Below are positions 1 through 8,175 of a stretch of DNA of 64,000 nt, in pieces. Numbering within the stretch: position 1 is the stretch's first letter; each line of letters begins with the position of its first letter. The stretch is taken from NCBI RefSeq assembly GCF_003852315.1, contig NZ_CP027762.1, positions 124,001 to 188,000 on the forward strand, written 5' to 3'. The position numbers and the translations under genes were made by a program. The notes below the pieces were generated by a model that saw only the letters and a program-made list of their open reading frames with translations, did not search any database and was not told the origin of the DNA. The stretch is from Pseudomonas sp. LBUM920. Its GTDB lineage: Bacteria; Pseudomonadota; Gammaproteobacteria; Pseudomonadales; Pseudomonadaceae.

Positions 1-722
<722 letters not shown>

Positions 723-889
723 ATAACACCCAAGCAATTTGCATGCTCTGCGCTGAAAAGCAAAGAGACCAGATTGCGGTGTGTGAAGACGAAATGAACC
801 GAAAGTTCGAATCTCACAAAACACCGAAAGCTGTCACATACCCAATTTGCTGAAGCGAGGCCACATGGTCACGACTCAGTACCCGAATT
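723..889 (+). other. 23S-5S internal transcribed spacer
   Basis: This 167-base stretch joins the end of 23S to the first 5S gene. I see no tRNA cloverleaf and no coding potential in it. In rrn operons this spacer is transcribed and removed during rRNA processing. Confidence 0.8.
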
Positions 890-1006
890 TCTTGACGACC
901 ATAGAGCATTGGAACCACCTGATCCCATCCCGAACTCAGCAGTGAAACGATGCATCGCCGATGGTAGTGTGGGGTTTCCCCATGTGAGAGTAGGTCATCG
1001 TCAAGA
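890..1006 (+). rRNA. rrf: 5S rRNA, first copy
   Basis: The ends pair as expected for 5S helix I (TCTTGACGACC at the start with GGTCATCGTCAAGA at the end). The interior has the typical gammaproteobacterial string CCTGATCCCATCCCGAACTCA. A rho-independent terminator begins 14 bases downstream. Boundaries are good to a few bases. Confidence 0.95.
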
Positions 1007-1019
1007 TTAAATTCCAAAG

Positions 1020-1050
1020 CCCCTGTTTGCTAACGCAAACAGGGGTTTTG
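1020..1050 (+). terminator. Rho-independent terminator after first 5S
   Basis: A perfect 11-bp stem (CCCCTGTTTGC / GCAAACAGGGG, loop TAAC) is followed by TTTTGTTT. Although it sits between the two 5S genes, some transcripts must read through for the second copy to be made, unless that copy has its own promoter. Confidence 0.9.
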
Positions 1051-1114
1051 TTTATGTAGAAGTCCATGAATTTCACCGGCACGTTGCAAGCGCAACGCAC
1101 TGGTACACAGAATT

Positions 1115-1231
1115 TCTTGACGACCATAGAGCATTGGAACCACCTGATCCCATCCCGAACTCAGCAGTGAAACGATGCATCGCCGATGGTAGTGTGGGGT
1201 TTCCCCATGTGAGAGTAGGTCATCGTCAAGA
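1115..1231 (+). rRNA. rrf: 5S rRNA, second copy
   Basis: This copy starts 225 bases after the first, and by eye its 5S sequence is identical to it. The identity extends into the flanks (GAATT before, TTAAATTCC after). Its own terminator follows. The unique spacer of about 65 bases between first terminator and second 5S shows no promoter I can defend. Confidence 0.95.
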
Positions 1232-1244
1232 TTAAATTCCGAAA

Positions 1245-1275
1245 CCCCTGTCTGCTAACGCAGACAGGGGTTTTG
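1245..1275 (+). terminator. Rho-independent terminator ending the rrn operon
   Basis: The stem CCCCTGTCTGC / GCAGACAGGGG with loop TAAC is followed by TTTTG. It is a near copy of the terminator after the first 5S. The only stem change is a compensated T-A to C-G pair, so pairing has been kept while the sequence drifted. Confidence 0.92.
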
Positions 1276-1352
1276 TCGTTTTGGAGGACTGTTGCCGACT
1301 GAGAGAAATCCTCCCGAGCCGGCCACATCAGATCCCCCTGCACCCTGCCCAC

Positions 1353-1386
1353 AAAAAAGCCAGTGCCTGAAAGCAGACACTGGCTT
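1353..1386 (-). terminator. Terminator of the TonB-dependent receptor gene
   Basis: Read on the minus strand, an 8-bp stem (AGCCAGTG / CACTGGCT, loop about 12 nt) is followed by a run of six T. It lies 18 bases past the receptor stop codon. Confidence 0.85.
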
Positions 1387-1404
1387 GTCAGAAACGCTAA
1401 CAGA

Positions 1405-3900
1405 TCAGAATTGATAGCTTACCGTCGCACTGACATTACGCTCTTCGCCCAAATAGCAGAAGTTCAGGCTGGCACAGGACGCTACATAGGTCTCATTGGT
1501 CAGGTTGTTCGCGTTCAACCGTACATCTACGCCTTTGAGTCCGATCTTGCCCAAGTCATACCCTAAGGATGCGTCGAATAAGGTGTAGGCGGGTACCTTC
1601 ATTGTGTTCTCCGCGTCTGCCCAGCTGTAGCCGACGTACCGAGCCCCGCCGCCAAGTCGCAAGCCGTCAAAGGCGCCGCTATCAAACGTGTAGTCCGCCC
1701 ACACCGATGCCATATGGCGAGGTGCCTGCGTGGGGGAGTTGCCTTTGTTCTCAATCAAGTTGTCGGCTGAGCTCAGCGTACTGACCATCGATTTTGAATA
1801 TTTAATATCGGTAAAGGTATAGCTGCCCAAGATCTTCAGGTTATCGGTCAGTTGCATATGTGCTTCCAACTCCAGTCCCTGCGAGCGAACCGCACCTACT
1901 GCGCGATAGAAGTTTTCTTGAGGAAGCTTTGTCGCCAGGTTCTCCTGGTCAATGCGAAACCAGGAAGCTGTAAACAGGTTATCCGTCCCCGGCGGCTGAT
2001 ACTTCAAGCCCGCTTCCCATTGCGTTCCATTGGTGGGTGCCAGCGGGTTGCCGGCGTTGTCTGAATAGGAGTTCGGGTTGAACGACTCTGAATAGCTGAC
2101 ATAGGGTGCCAAGCCGTTATCAAACAGATACAGCGCACCGGCTCGCCCAGTCAGTTTGGTACGTTTGTCAGAAATTTCCGTGCCCAGCGGTCGACCCGCT
2201 TCAGCGATACGGTTCTCGTCGGACGTCTCTACCCAGTCCTGACGCAGCCCTAGAGAGAACCGCCATTTATCCATCTCGATAAGGTCTTGTAGATAAACGC
2301 CAGTTTGCTCAAGGCGACGCAGATAGCTGGTCAGGCTGGCATTGCTGATAGCAGTGTTGCCATAGACCGGGTTGAATGCGTTGATTGGCTGCAGTGACCC
2401 GCTCGTCCAGTCCACCACCGTTTTACGTCGCTGATAATCAGCCCCCATCAGCACGGTATGGTGAGTGGTACCGGTAAAAAATTCCGCCTGCAGCATGTTG
2501 TCGATGATGAACGCATGCAGCTTCTCATCACCTCCCGAATAATAGCGATTCAACTCGTTACTGGTCGGTGTGGTCCAGCCATAGGCGTACACCTGATCCA
2601 ATTGCACCTTGGAGTCGAGATAGCGCAAGTTCTGTCGCGCAGTAAACACGTCGTTGAATCGATGCTCGAACTGATAACCGAACGACTGCTGATCACGTTT
2701 GTAGCCATCTACTCCAGGTTCACCTTCGAAGAAGTGGCTGGAGATGCGCTGGCCATTACGCTGATGCAATGCGCCGTCTGCCGGCATACCGCCGTGATAG
2801 CCGCCATCAGGATCATGCTGCAGGTACGCCTGGAGTGTCAGCGAGGTGTCTTCGGTAAAGTCGATGTTGAGTGTCGGCGCCAAGGCTAAGCGCTTTTCTT
2901 TGGCGTGGTCGAACTGCGTATCAGACTTGTCCGCTAAACCGGTAAGCCGATAGGCGATGCGCTTGTCGTCATCCACGGGTCCACTGAAGTCAAAACCCAT
3001 GCCCTGCTGACCGTGACTGCCTGCAGTTGCTTGAACCTGATGGTAGGGCTCCAGCAATGGCTTCTTGCTGGTCAGCGCGACCAGGCCGCCGGGCGAGCTG
3101 CGTCCATAGAGGACAGAGGAAGGCCCCTTCAGAATGTCCACGCGCTCGAGAAAATACGGATCAACCTGCATGGTGCTATAGGTGCCGCTATCCCCCATGG
3201 ACTTCAAACCATCAAGGTAGATGTTGTCCACAGAACCATCATTAAAACCGCGCATTGCCACGTAGTCATAACGATGGGTCGCGCCATAGGGGTTGGTCAG
3301 TACACCAGGGGTGTAACGCAGGGCTTGTGCGACGGTTTGGGAGCCTTGGTCGTCCATCTGCTCGCGCGTCACCACGGAAACGGTTTGCGACGTCTCCAGC
3401 AATGCGGCGCTGGTCTTGGTTGCGATTTGGCTATGCGTCGCGTTGTAGCCTTCCATGCTGCCTAAGGCATTACCCAGGGCGAAGCCTTTGATATCCGTGG
3501 TGGGCAGCGTCAAGGTGCTGCTCTGCGTCTGGGTCTCCAGTACAAAGCTGACACCCTCTTGCGATACCGCCTGCAAGCCAGAGCCGGTGAGCAGATGATT
3601 TAACCCCTGCTCGGCTGAATACTCGCCATGCAGCCCGGCTGATTGCCGGCCTTGGGTTTGCCCAGGCGTGCTGGAGAGGGTAATGCCTGCCTGACGGGCG
3701 AATTGATTGAGCACCTCGCCCAGGGCGCCGGCAGGCAGGTCGTAGCGCTGGTTAACCTGCTCGATGTTTGCTTGCGCAGCCATGCCGGCGATGGGAACCG
3801 CGCCCATGCCCATCGCGGTTGACAGCAATGCCGCACGGATGGATTTAGCCAAAAGGGGGTAGGAAGAGCACGGTGAGTTGCCGGGAAAACGCGCTGTCAT
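1405..3900 (-). CDS. TonB-dependent siderophore receptor/transducer with STN signalling domain
   Basis: This is an outer-membrane ferri-siderophore receptor of 831 residues that should also signal through the adjacent anti-sigma factor. After a signal peptide ending near AQA44 comes an STN (secretin/TonB N-terminal) domain at about 50-122. A TonB-box-like TLTLPTTDI follows at 129-137, then a plug at about 160-270 with the siderophore-receptor pattern ILKGPSSVLYGRSSPGG, then a 22-strand-type barrel ending in aromatic F (SATVSYQF). An STN domain is diagnostic of transducers used in surface signalling. A TTG two codons upstream is also open, but I use the ATG at 3900. The plug resembles hydroxamate receptors (FhuA/FoxA/FiuA type); the ligand cannot be read from sequence. 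About 100 bases separate it from the fecR-like gene, so it probably has its own ECF promoter. Confidence 0.93.
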   Translation of the reverse strand: MTARFPGNSPCSSYPLLAKSIRAALLSTAMGMGAVPIAGMAAQANIEQVNQRYDLPAGALGEVLNQFARQAGITLSSTPGQTQGRQSAGLHGEYSAEQGLNHLLTGSGLQAVSQEGVSFVLETQTQSSTLTLPTTDIKGFALGNALGSMEGYNATHSQIATKTSAALLETSQTVSVVTREQMDDQGSQTVAQALRYTPGVLTNPYGATHRYDYVAMRGFNDGSVDNIYLDGLKSMGDSGTYSTMQVDPYFLERVDILKGPSSVLYGRSSPGGLVALTSKKPLLEPYHQVQATAGSHGQQGMGFDFSGPVDDDKRIAYRLTGLADKSDTQFDHAKEKRLALAPTLNIDFTEDTSLTLQAYLQHDPDGGYHGGMPADGALHQRNGQRISSHFFEGEPGVDGYKRDQQSFGYQFEHRFNDVFTARQNLRYLDSKVQLDQVYAYGWTTPTSNELNRYYSGGDEKLHAFIIDNMLQAEFFTGTTHHTVLMGADYQRRKTVVDWTSGSLQPINAFNPVYGNTAISNASLTSYLRRLEQTGVYLQDLIEMDKWRFSLGLRQDWVETSDENRIAEAGRPLGTEISDKRTKLTGRAGALYLFDNGLAPYVSYSESFNPNSYSDNAGNPLAPTNGTQWEAGLKYQPPGTDNLFTASWFRIDQENLATKLPQENFYRAVGAVRSQGLELEAHMQLTDNLKILGSYTFTDIKYSKSMVSTLSSADNLIENKGNSPTQAPRHMASVWADYTFDSGAFDGLRLGGGARYVGYSWADAENTMKVPAYTLFDASLGYDLGKIGLKGVDVRLNANNLTNETYVASCASLNFCYLGEERNVSATVSYQF

Positions 3901-4004
3901 GATCAAGATCCGTGGAGGCCGGTGAGGGCTGATTGAAGGGCTTACTGTCTAAGCCGGTCTCACGGAAAAAAACCGCCAAAAAACTTCATATAAAACATGA
4001 AAAA

Positions 4005-4988
4005 TCAGGCTGAACGTTCCAGGCTTACCCACCAACGCGTGCGGTAGCGCACTTCAACAGGCAGCGTCTGTGCAACGATCGCCAACAATTTATCCGTGTT
4101 CTCCAGCCGAAAAACCCCTGACAACCGCAAGTCGCTGGCTTCTGCCGAACAACCCAGATAACCAGGGCGATAGCGCCCCACCTCCGACAGGAAGGCAGCC
4201 AGGCGCATGTTCCGTGTCACGATCAGCCCATCGACCCAGGCGCCCATGTCCATATCCAGCGGCGGTGCCAGAGTGGCATGTGTGTGATGTACGAGGTAGC
4301 TCTCTCCTGCGTGGACTTGAGTCGACAGTCCGTCTGCCGAGTGTGGTGAGTGAATGGCCACGTTGCCACTGACCACACTCAAGCGGGTGCAATCGCTGTC
4401 TTGGCGCACGGCAAAGCGCCCGTCGATACCTTCGAACAAGCCGTGCCGAGTTTGAACCAGCAGTGGCGCCGAAGAAGGCGCGCCGCACGTCACCAGGATT
4501 TCCCCGCGAACCAGGGTGATCAGACGCTGCTGCGCGTTGAAGTCCAGGTCCACGGCGCTGTCGGTGTTGAGTTGCAAACGAGCGCCATCCGGCAATTGCA
4601 CGCTGCGCCGTTCACCGGTGGCGGTCGCAAGGTCGGACGTCCAGCGCTGCCAGCCGGTGAGGTCGCGGCTTAACCAGGCTGCGGAGCCCACCAACATGAC
4701 GCCAGACAACATCTTCAGTGCCTGCCGCCGGCCCACGCCTTGCGAAACGTTTTCCAAGGCGACGCGCGCGCCGGGGATCGCAGCCATCTGACTGCTCAAT
4801 TCCTGCTGCAGTGCCTGTACCCGCTGCCAGGCCAATTCATGGTCGTCATGCGCTTCGCGCCAGCGCACACATTGTGCATGCAAGCGCACGTTGGCCCGGT
4901 TATTACGCAGGCGCAGTGCCCAAGCGATGGCCTGCTTGACCACCTGAGGATCTGGTCCGGAGCGCGCGGCATTATCCATCGTAGTCAC
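4005..4988 (-). CDS. FecR-family anti-sigma factor / sigma regulator
   Basis: This 327-residue single-pass inner-membrane protein should relay receptor occupancy to the ECF sigma factor. It has a cytoplasmic FecR N-terminal (DUF4880-like) segment at about 15-65 with conserved Trp residues, a hydrophobic segment at about 92-108, and a periplasmic FecR domain (GEILVTCG, GLFEGIDGRFAVR). The C-terminal segment after about 255 would contact the receptor STN domain. A twin-arginine pair (R87-R88, GRRQALK) directly precedes the membrane segment; FecR-type regulators are reported to use the Tat pathway, so this may be functional. The start is GTG at 4988, overlapping the sigma-factor stop codon as GTGA, which supports translational coupling. 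An ATG three codons in is the alternative. Confidence 0.9.
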   Translation of the reverse strand: MTTMDNAARSGPDPQVVKQAIAWALRLRNNRANVRLHAQCVRWREAHDDHELAWQRVQALQQELSSQMAAIPGARVALENVSQGVGRRQALKMLSGVMLVGSAAWLSRDLTGWQRWTSDLATATGERRSVQLPDGARLQLNTDSAVDLDFNAQQRLITLVRGEILVTCGAPSSAPLLVQTRHGLFEGIDGRFAVRQDSDCTRLSVVSGNVAIHSPHSADGLSTQVHAGESYLVHHTHATLAPPLDMDMGAWVDGLIVTRNMRLAAFLSEVGRYRPGYLGCSAEASDLRLSGVFRLENTDKLLAIVAQTLPVEVRYRTRWWVSLERSA

Positions 4989-5500
4989 GCCCCATAACGC
5001 AGTACGTAACAGTGATACAGCGCCTGCGCGACATACCGCTCCACTGTTCGCAACGACACCCCCATCTGCAGCGCGATCTGCTTGTGCGCCAACCCATCAC
5101 ACTGAGCCAGTAGAAACGCCTTACGTACTTTCGGCTTCAATCCGTCCAGTAGGCGGGCGATTTCCTCCAGCAGTTCCAGCACCAATATCCGCGTTTCTGC
5201 GCTGGGGACCAACGCCTCAGGGAGATGGGCGATGGACTCGAGGTAGGCGCGCTGGATGTCTTCACGCCGCCAATGATCAATCACCAGGCCGCTGGCAATG
5301 CTTCGCAGAAAGGCACGAGGGGCTTTGAGTTCCAGGCGTTCGGTTTTTTGCAGCAAGCGCACGAACGTGTCCTGAGCCAGGTCCGCTGCATCCGCCGCAT
5401 TGCCCAGGCGGCTGCGCAGCCACCGGTTGAGCCAGCTGTGATGGGTGCTGTAAAGCGTCTGCACAACACGTTCACAAGGGATGTACTCAGTAGTCGGCAT
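4985..5500 (-). CDS. ECF sigma factor, FecI/iron-starvation type
   Basis: This 171-residue sigma-70-family factor has only region 2 (about 24-90, with DAADLAQDTFVRLLQ and DHWRRE) and region 4 (about 115-165, with the helix-turn-helix KQIALQMGVSLRTVERYVAQAL), as ECF factors do. The AQ/AHKQIA and RTVERYV motifs are typical of the FecI/PvdS/FpvI group. It is the first gene of a sigma, anti-sigma, receptor set on the minus strand. A probable Fur box lies 24 bases upstream of the start, consistent with iron repression. Expected target: the promoter of the downstream receptor. Confidence 0.93.
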   Translation of the reverse strand: MPTTEYIPCERVVQTLYSTHHSWLNRWLRSRLGNAADAADLAQDTFVRLLQKTERLELKAPRAFLRSIASGLVIDHWRREDIQRAYLESIAHLPEALVPSAETRILVLELLEEIARLLDGLKPKVRKAFLLAQCDGLAHKQIALQMGVSLRTVERYVAQALYHCYVLRYGA

Positions 5501-5523
5501 TCACACAGGCTCGGCCAAACGTC

Positions 5524-5542
5524 ACAAATGATAATTAGTCGC
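5524..5542 (-). promoter_or_regulatory. Probable Fur box upstream of the FecI-like gene
   Basis: The 19 bases centred on AATGATAAT match the Fur consensus GATAATGATAATCATTATC at 12 of 19 positions, including an unbroken 9-base core. The site is 24 bases upstream of the sigma-factor start, the usual place for iron-regulated ECF genes. Matching was done by eye. Confidence 0.6.
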
Positions 5543-5779
5543 ATTGTCTGGGAGGCTGAAAAATTTTGCAACGCCGACGCCTACCGATCTACCGTCGGTC
5601 GGTTTCCTACTCAAAATCAGGATGCTTCTCACAAATTTCTAAGATTTATCCTGGCCTGGCCGAAAGCCTGACGAGCCATGCGTGCACCGAAATAGAGCGG
5701 TCGCAGAGTCCGCCTATCCCGTTACATGGAATGTTCCACTCGGCACGCTCATCCCCCTTTGGCAAAAGAAGTCGATGAA

Positions 5780-7660
5780 ATGAATCTTAAGTTCAGTCAT
5801 AAAATTCTGCTGGCCGCATCAGGCGTCGTGGTTCTCGCGTTCGCGTTATTCACGCTTTACAACGACTACCTGCAGCGCAGCACTATCAAGCAAAACCTGG
5901 AGTCGTCTATCCAGCAATCAGGCGAACTCACGGCCAGCAGTGTGCAGAACTGGCTCAGTGGCCGCATTCTGGTACTCGAAAGCCTGGCGCAAAACGTTGC
6001 CCATCAGGGCAGCCAGGCCGATCTTCCTGGCTTGGTTGATCAGCCAGCGTTCACCTCGAACTTCCAGTTCACCTACGTCGGGCAAACCAACGGGGTGTTC
6101 ACCCAGCGTCCTGATGCGAAGATGCCTGACGATTACGACCCGCGTCAGCGCCCTTGGTACAAGCAGGCAGTGGCTGCCGATAAAACCATGCTGACTCCGC
6201 CTTACATGGCCGCAGTCGGCGGGCAGATCGTAACCATTGCTCTGCCCGTCAAAAAGAACGGTGAGCTGTTGGGTGTGGTCGGCGGTGACCTGAGCCTGCA
6301 AACCCTGGTGAAGATCATCAACTCGGTAGACTTCGGTGGGATCGGCCATGCGTTCCTGGTCAGCGCCGATGGCCAGGTCATCGTCAGTCCTGACCAGGAC
6401 CAGGTGATGAAAAACCTCAAGGACATCTACCCAGGTACCAACCTGCGTATCGAAAAGGTCAGCCAGGACGTTGTTCTCAATGGCCAGGACCGCATTCTTT
6501 CGTTCACGCCAATCAGCGGTTTGCCCGGTGCAGATTGGTACATCGGTCTGTCGATCGACAAAGACAAAGCCTACGCGCCACTTGGCAAGTTCCGTACTTC
6601 GGCATTGATCGCCATGTTGATTGCCGTCGTCGCCATTGCCGTGTTATTGAGCCTGTTGATCCAAGTACTGCTGCGCCCGCTGACCACCATGGGTGTGGCC
6701 ATGCAGGACATTGCCCAGGGTGAGGGCGATTTGACTCGCCGCCTGGACGTGACCAGCAAGGACGAGTTTGGCGAGGTGGGCAGCGCTTTCAACCAGTTCG
6801 TCGAGCGTATCCACGCCTCTATTTCCGAGGTGTCTTCGGCAACGCGTCAAGTGCATGACCTGTCCCAACGCGTGATGGCGTCGTCCAACGCCTCGATCAT
6901 CGGCTCGGACGAGCAAAGCGCGCGCACCAACAGCGTGGCCGCGGCGATCAACGAGCTGGGTGCCGCTACCCAGGAAATCGCGCGTAACGCAGCTGATGCT
7001 TCGCAGCACGCCAGTGGTGCCAGTGAACAAGCAGACGACGGGCGCAAGGTGGTGGAGAAAACCATCCTGGCGATGTCGGAACTGTCGCAGAAGATCAGCC
7101 TGTCCTGCACTCAGATCGAAACCCTGAACGCCAGCACCGACAACATTGGCCACATCCTTGATGTGATCAAAGGCATCTCCCAGCAAACCAACTTGTTGGC
7201 GCTCAATGCCGCGATCGAGGCCGCGCGTGCCGGGGAAGCCGGGCGTGGGTTTGCCGTGGTTGCCGATGAAGTGCGTAACCTCGCTCACCGTACCCAGGAG
7301 TCCGCCGAAGAGATCCATAAGATGATCACGTCGCTGCAAGTGGGCTCGCGTGAGGCCGTGACCACCATGAACGCCAGTCAGACCTCCAGCGAGGAGAGCG
7401 TTGAAGTGGCCAACCAGGCCGGCGAGCGCCTGGTCAGCGTGACGCAGCGAATCGTCGAGATCGATGGCATGAACCAGTCGGTCGCGGCGGCTACCGAGGA
7501 GCAGACCGCTGTGGTTGAAACCCTCAATGTCGACATCAACCAGATCAACCTGCTGAATCAGCAGGGTGTGGCCAACCTCAACGAAACGCTGAAGGACTGC
7601 GATGCGCTGTCTCAGCAAGCGAGCCGCCTGAAGCAACTGGTCGACAGCTTCAAAATCTGA
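5780..7660 (+). CDS. Methyl-accepting chemotaxis protein, dCACHE amino-acid sensor (PctA-like)
   Basis: This is a 626-residue chemoreceptor. It has a first membrane helix at about 8-26, a periplasmic double-CACHE sensor at about 35-275, a second helix at about 280-302, HAMP at about 303-357 and a long methyl-accepting coiled coil with the CheA/CheW tip near residue 487 (GRGFAVVADEVRNLA). In the sensor, Y119, R124, W126, Y127 and D170 occupy the spacing of the known amino-acid-binding motif (Y121/R126/W128/Y129/D173 in PctA), so amino acids are the likely attractants. No C-terminal CheR/CheB pentapeptide is seen. The upstream in-frame ATG at 5726 would add 18 non-family residues, so I use MNLKFSHKILL at 5780. 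It stands alone and converges on the mgo operon. Confidence 0.93.
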   Translation: MNLKFSHKILLAASGVVVLAFALFTLYNDYLQRSTIKQNLESSIQQSGELTASSVQNWLSGRILVLESLAQNVAHQGSQADLPGLVDQPAFTSNFQFTYVGQTNGVFTQRPDAKMPDDYDPRQRPWYKQAVAADKTMLTPPYMAAVGGQIVTIALPVKKNGELLGVVGGDLSLQTLVKIINSVDFGGIGHAFLVSADGQVIVSPDQDQVMKNLKDIYPGTNLRIEKVSQDVVLNGQDRILSFTPISGLPGADWYIGLSIDKDKAYAPLGKFRTSALIAMLIAVVAIAVLLSLLIQVLLRPLTTMGVAMQDIAQGEGDLTRRLDVTSKDEFGEVGSAFNQFVERIHASISEVSSATRQVHDLSQRVMASSNASIIGSDEQSARTNSVAAAINELGAATQEIARNAADASQHASGASEQADDGRKVVEKTILAMSELSQKISLSCTQIETLNASTDNIGHILDVIKGISQQTNLLALNAAIEAARAGEAGRGFAVVADEVRNLAHRTQESAEEIHKMITSLQVGSREAVTTMNASQTSSEESVEVANQAGERLVSVTQRIVEIDGMNQSVAAATEEQTAVVETLNVDINQINLLNQQGVANLNETLKDCDALSQQASRLKQLVDSFKI

Positions 7661-7670
7661 CCGGGCTCAT

Positions 7671-7696
7671 GCAGGAGCGAGGCGTCTCGCTCCTGC
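7671..7696. terminator. Bidirectional hairpin between chemoreceptor and mgoD
   Basis: A perfect 11-bp stem (GCAGGAGCGAG / CTCGCTCCTGC, 4-nt loop) fills the 39-base gap between two convergent genes. There is no clean T-run on either side, so it may act as a stabilising or weak bidirectional terminator. Confidence 0.65.
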
Positions 7697-7699
7697 TGA

Positions 7700-8158
7700 T
7701 CAGCTGAACATCTGGCGTACATTCTCCAGGGCCGTGTCGGCGAAGGTCTGCACAAACTGTTCAAACGCCGCGTGGGTGGTATCGACTGGCTCACCCATGA
7801 GCGTCCAGGTTGCCCGCGAACATCCTGTGCCAAGCGCTTCCACCTGCATGGCAGCCCACAGCCGGGCGACGCCCAAGGTGTTGTAGAGTGTGGTCCAGGT
7901 CATGTACATGGCGTCGTCGTCGCGGCTGTTGAGTTGCTCTACGACGCAATGGCCATCGTGGAAATGTTTGGTGCGCAAGGCGCCTATGCCTGTGCCCGTC
8001 ATTTCGATGTGCGAGAGAGCCGGAACGAAGGCATCAAAGCCTGCAAAATTGCCCACCACTCGCCACAGATCAGCGGCCTCGCACACGACGTCAACAGACG
8101 CCACCACCGGTGTGCCGTTCGGGTTGCGAATTAATGTATCGGGTTGCAGCAGATTCAT
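7700..8158 (-). CDS. mgoD: MgoD/PvfD, SRPBCC (polyketide cyclase/dehydrase-like) protein
   Basis: This 152-residue protein has the SRPBCC/START-like fold pattern: an amphipathic first strand (VVASVDVVCEAADLWRVVG), a central FDAFVPAL loop and a long C-terminal helix. It is the fourth gene of the mgo/pvf operon, 17 bases after the synthetase stop codon. SRPBCC proteins bind hydrophobic ligands or catalyse cyclisation/dehydration; in mgo/pvf systems the exact role of this protein is not settled as far as I know. The start is the ATG at 8158, preceded by AGGA. The open frame extends further upstream inside mgoA, but that part lacks family similarity. Confidence 0.85.
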   Translation of the reverse strand: MNLLQPDTLIRNPNGTPVVASVDVVCEAADLWRVVGNFAGFDAFVPALSHIEMTGTGIGALRTKHFHDGHCVVEQLNSRDDDAMYMTWTTLYNTLGVARLWAAMQVEALGTGCSRATWTLMGEPVDTTHAAFEQFVQTFADTALENVRQMFS

Positions 8159-8175
8159 GGAAATGTCCTGAACGG

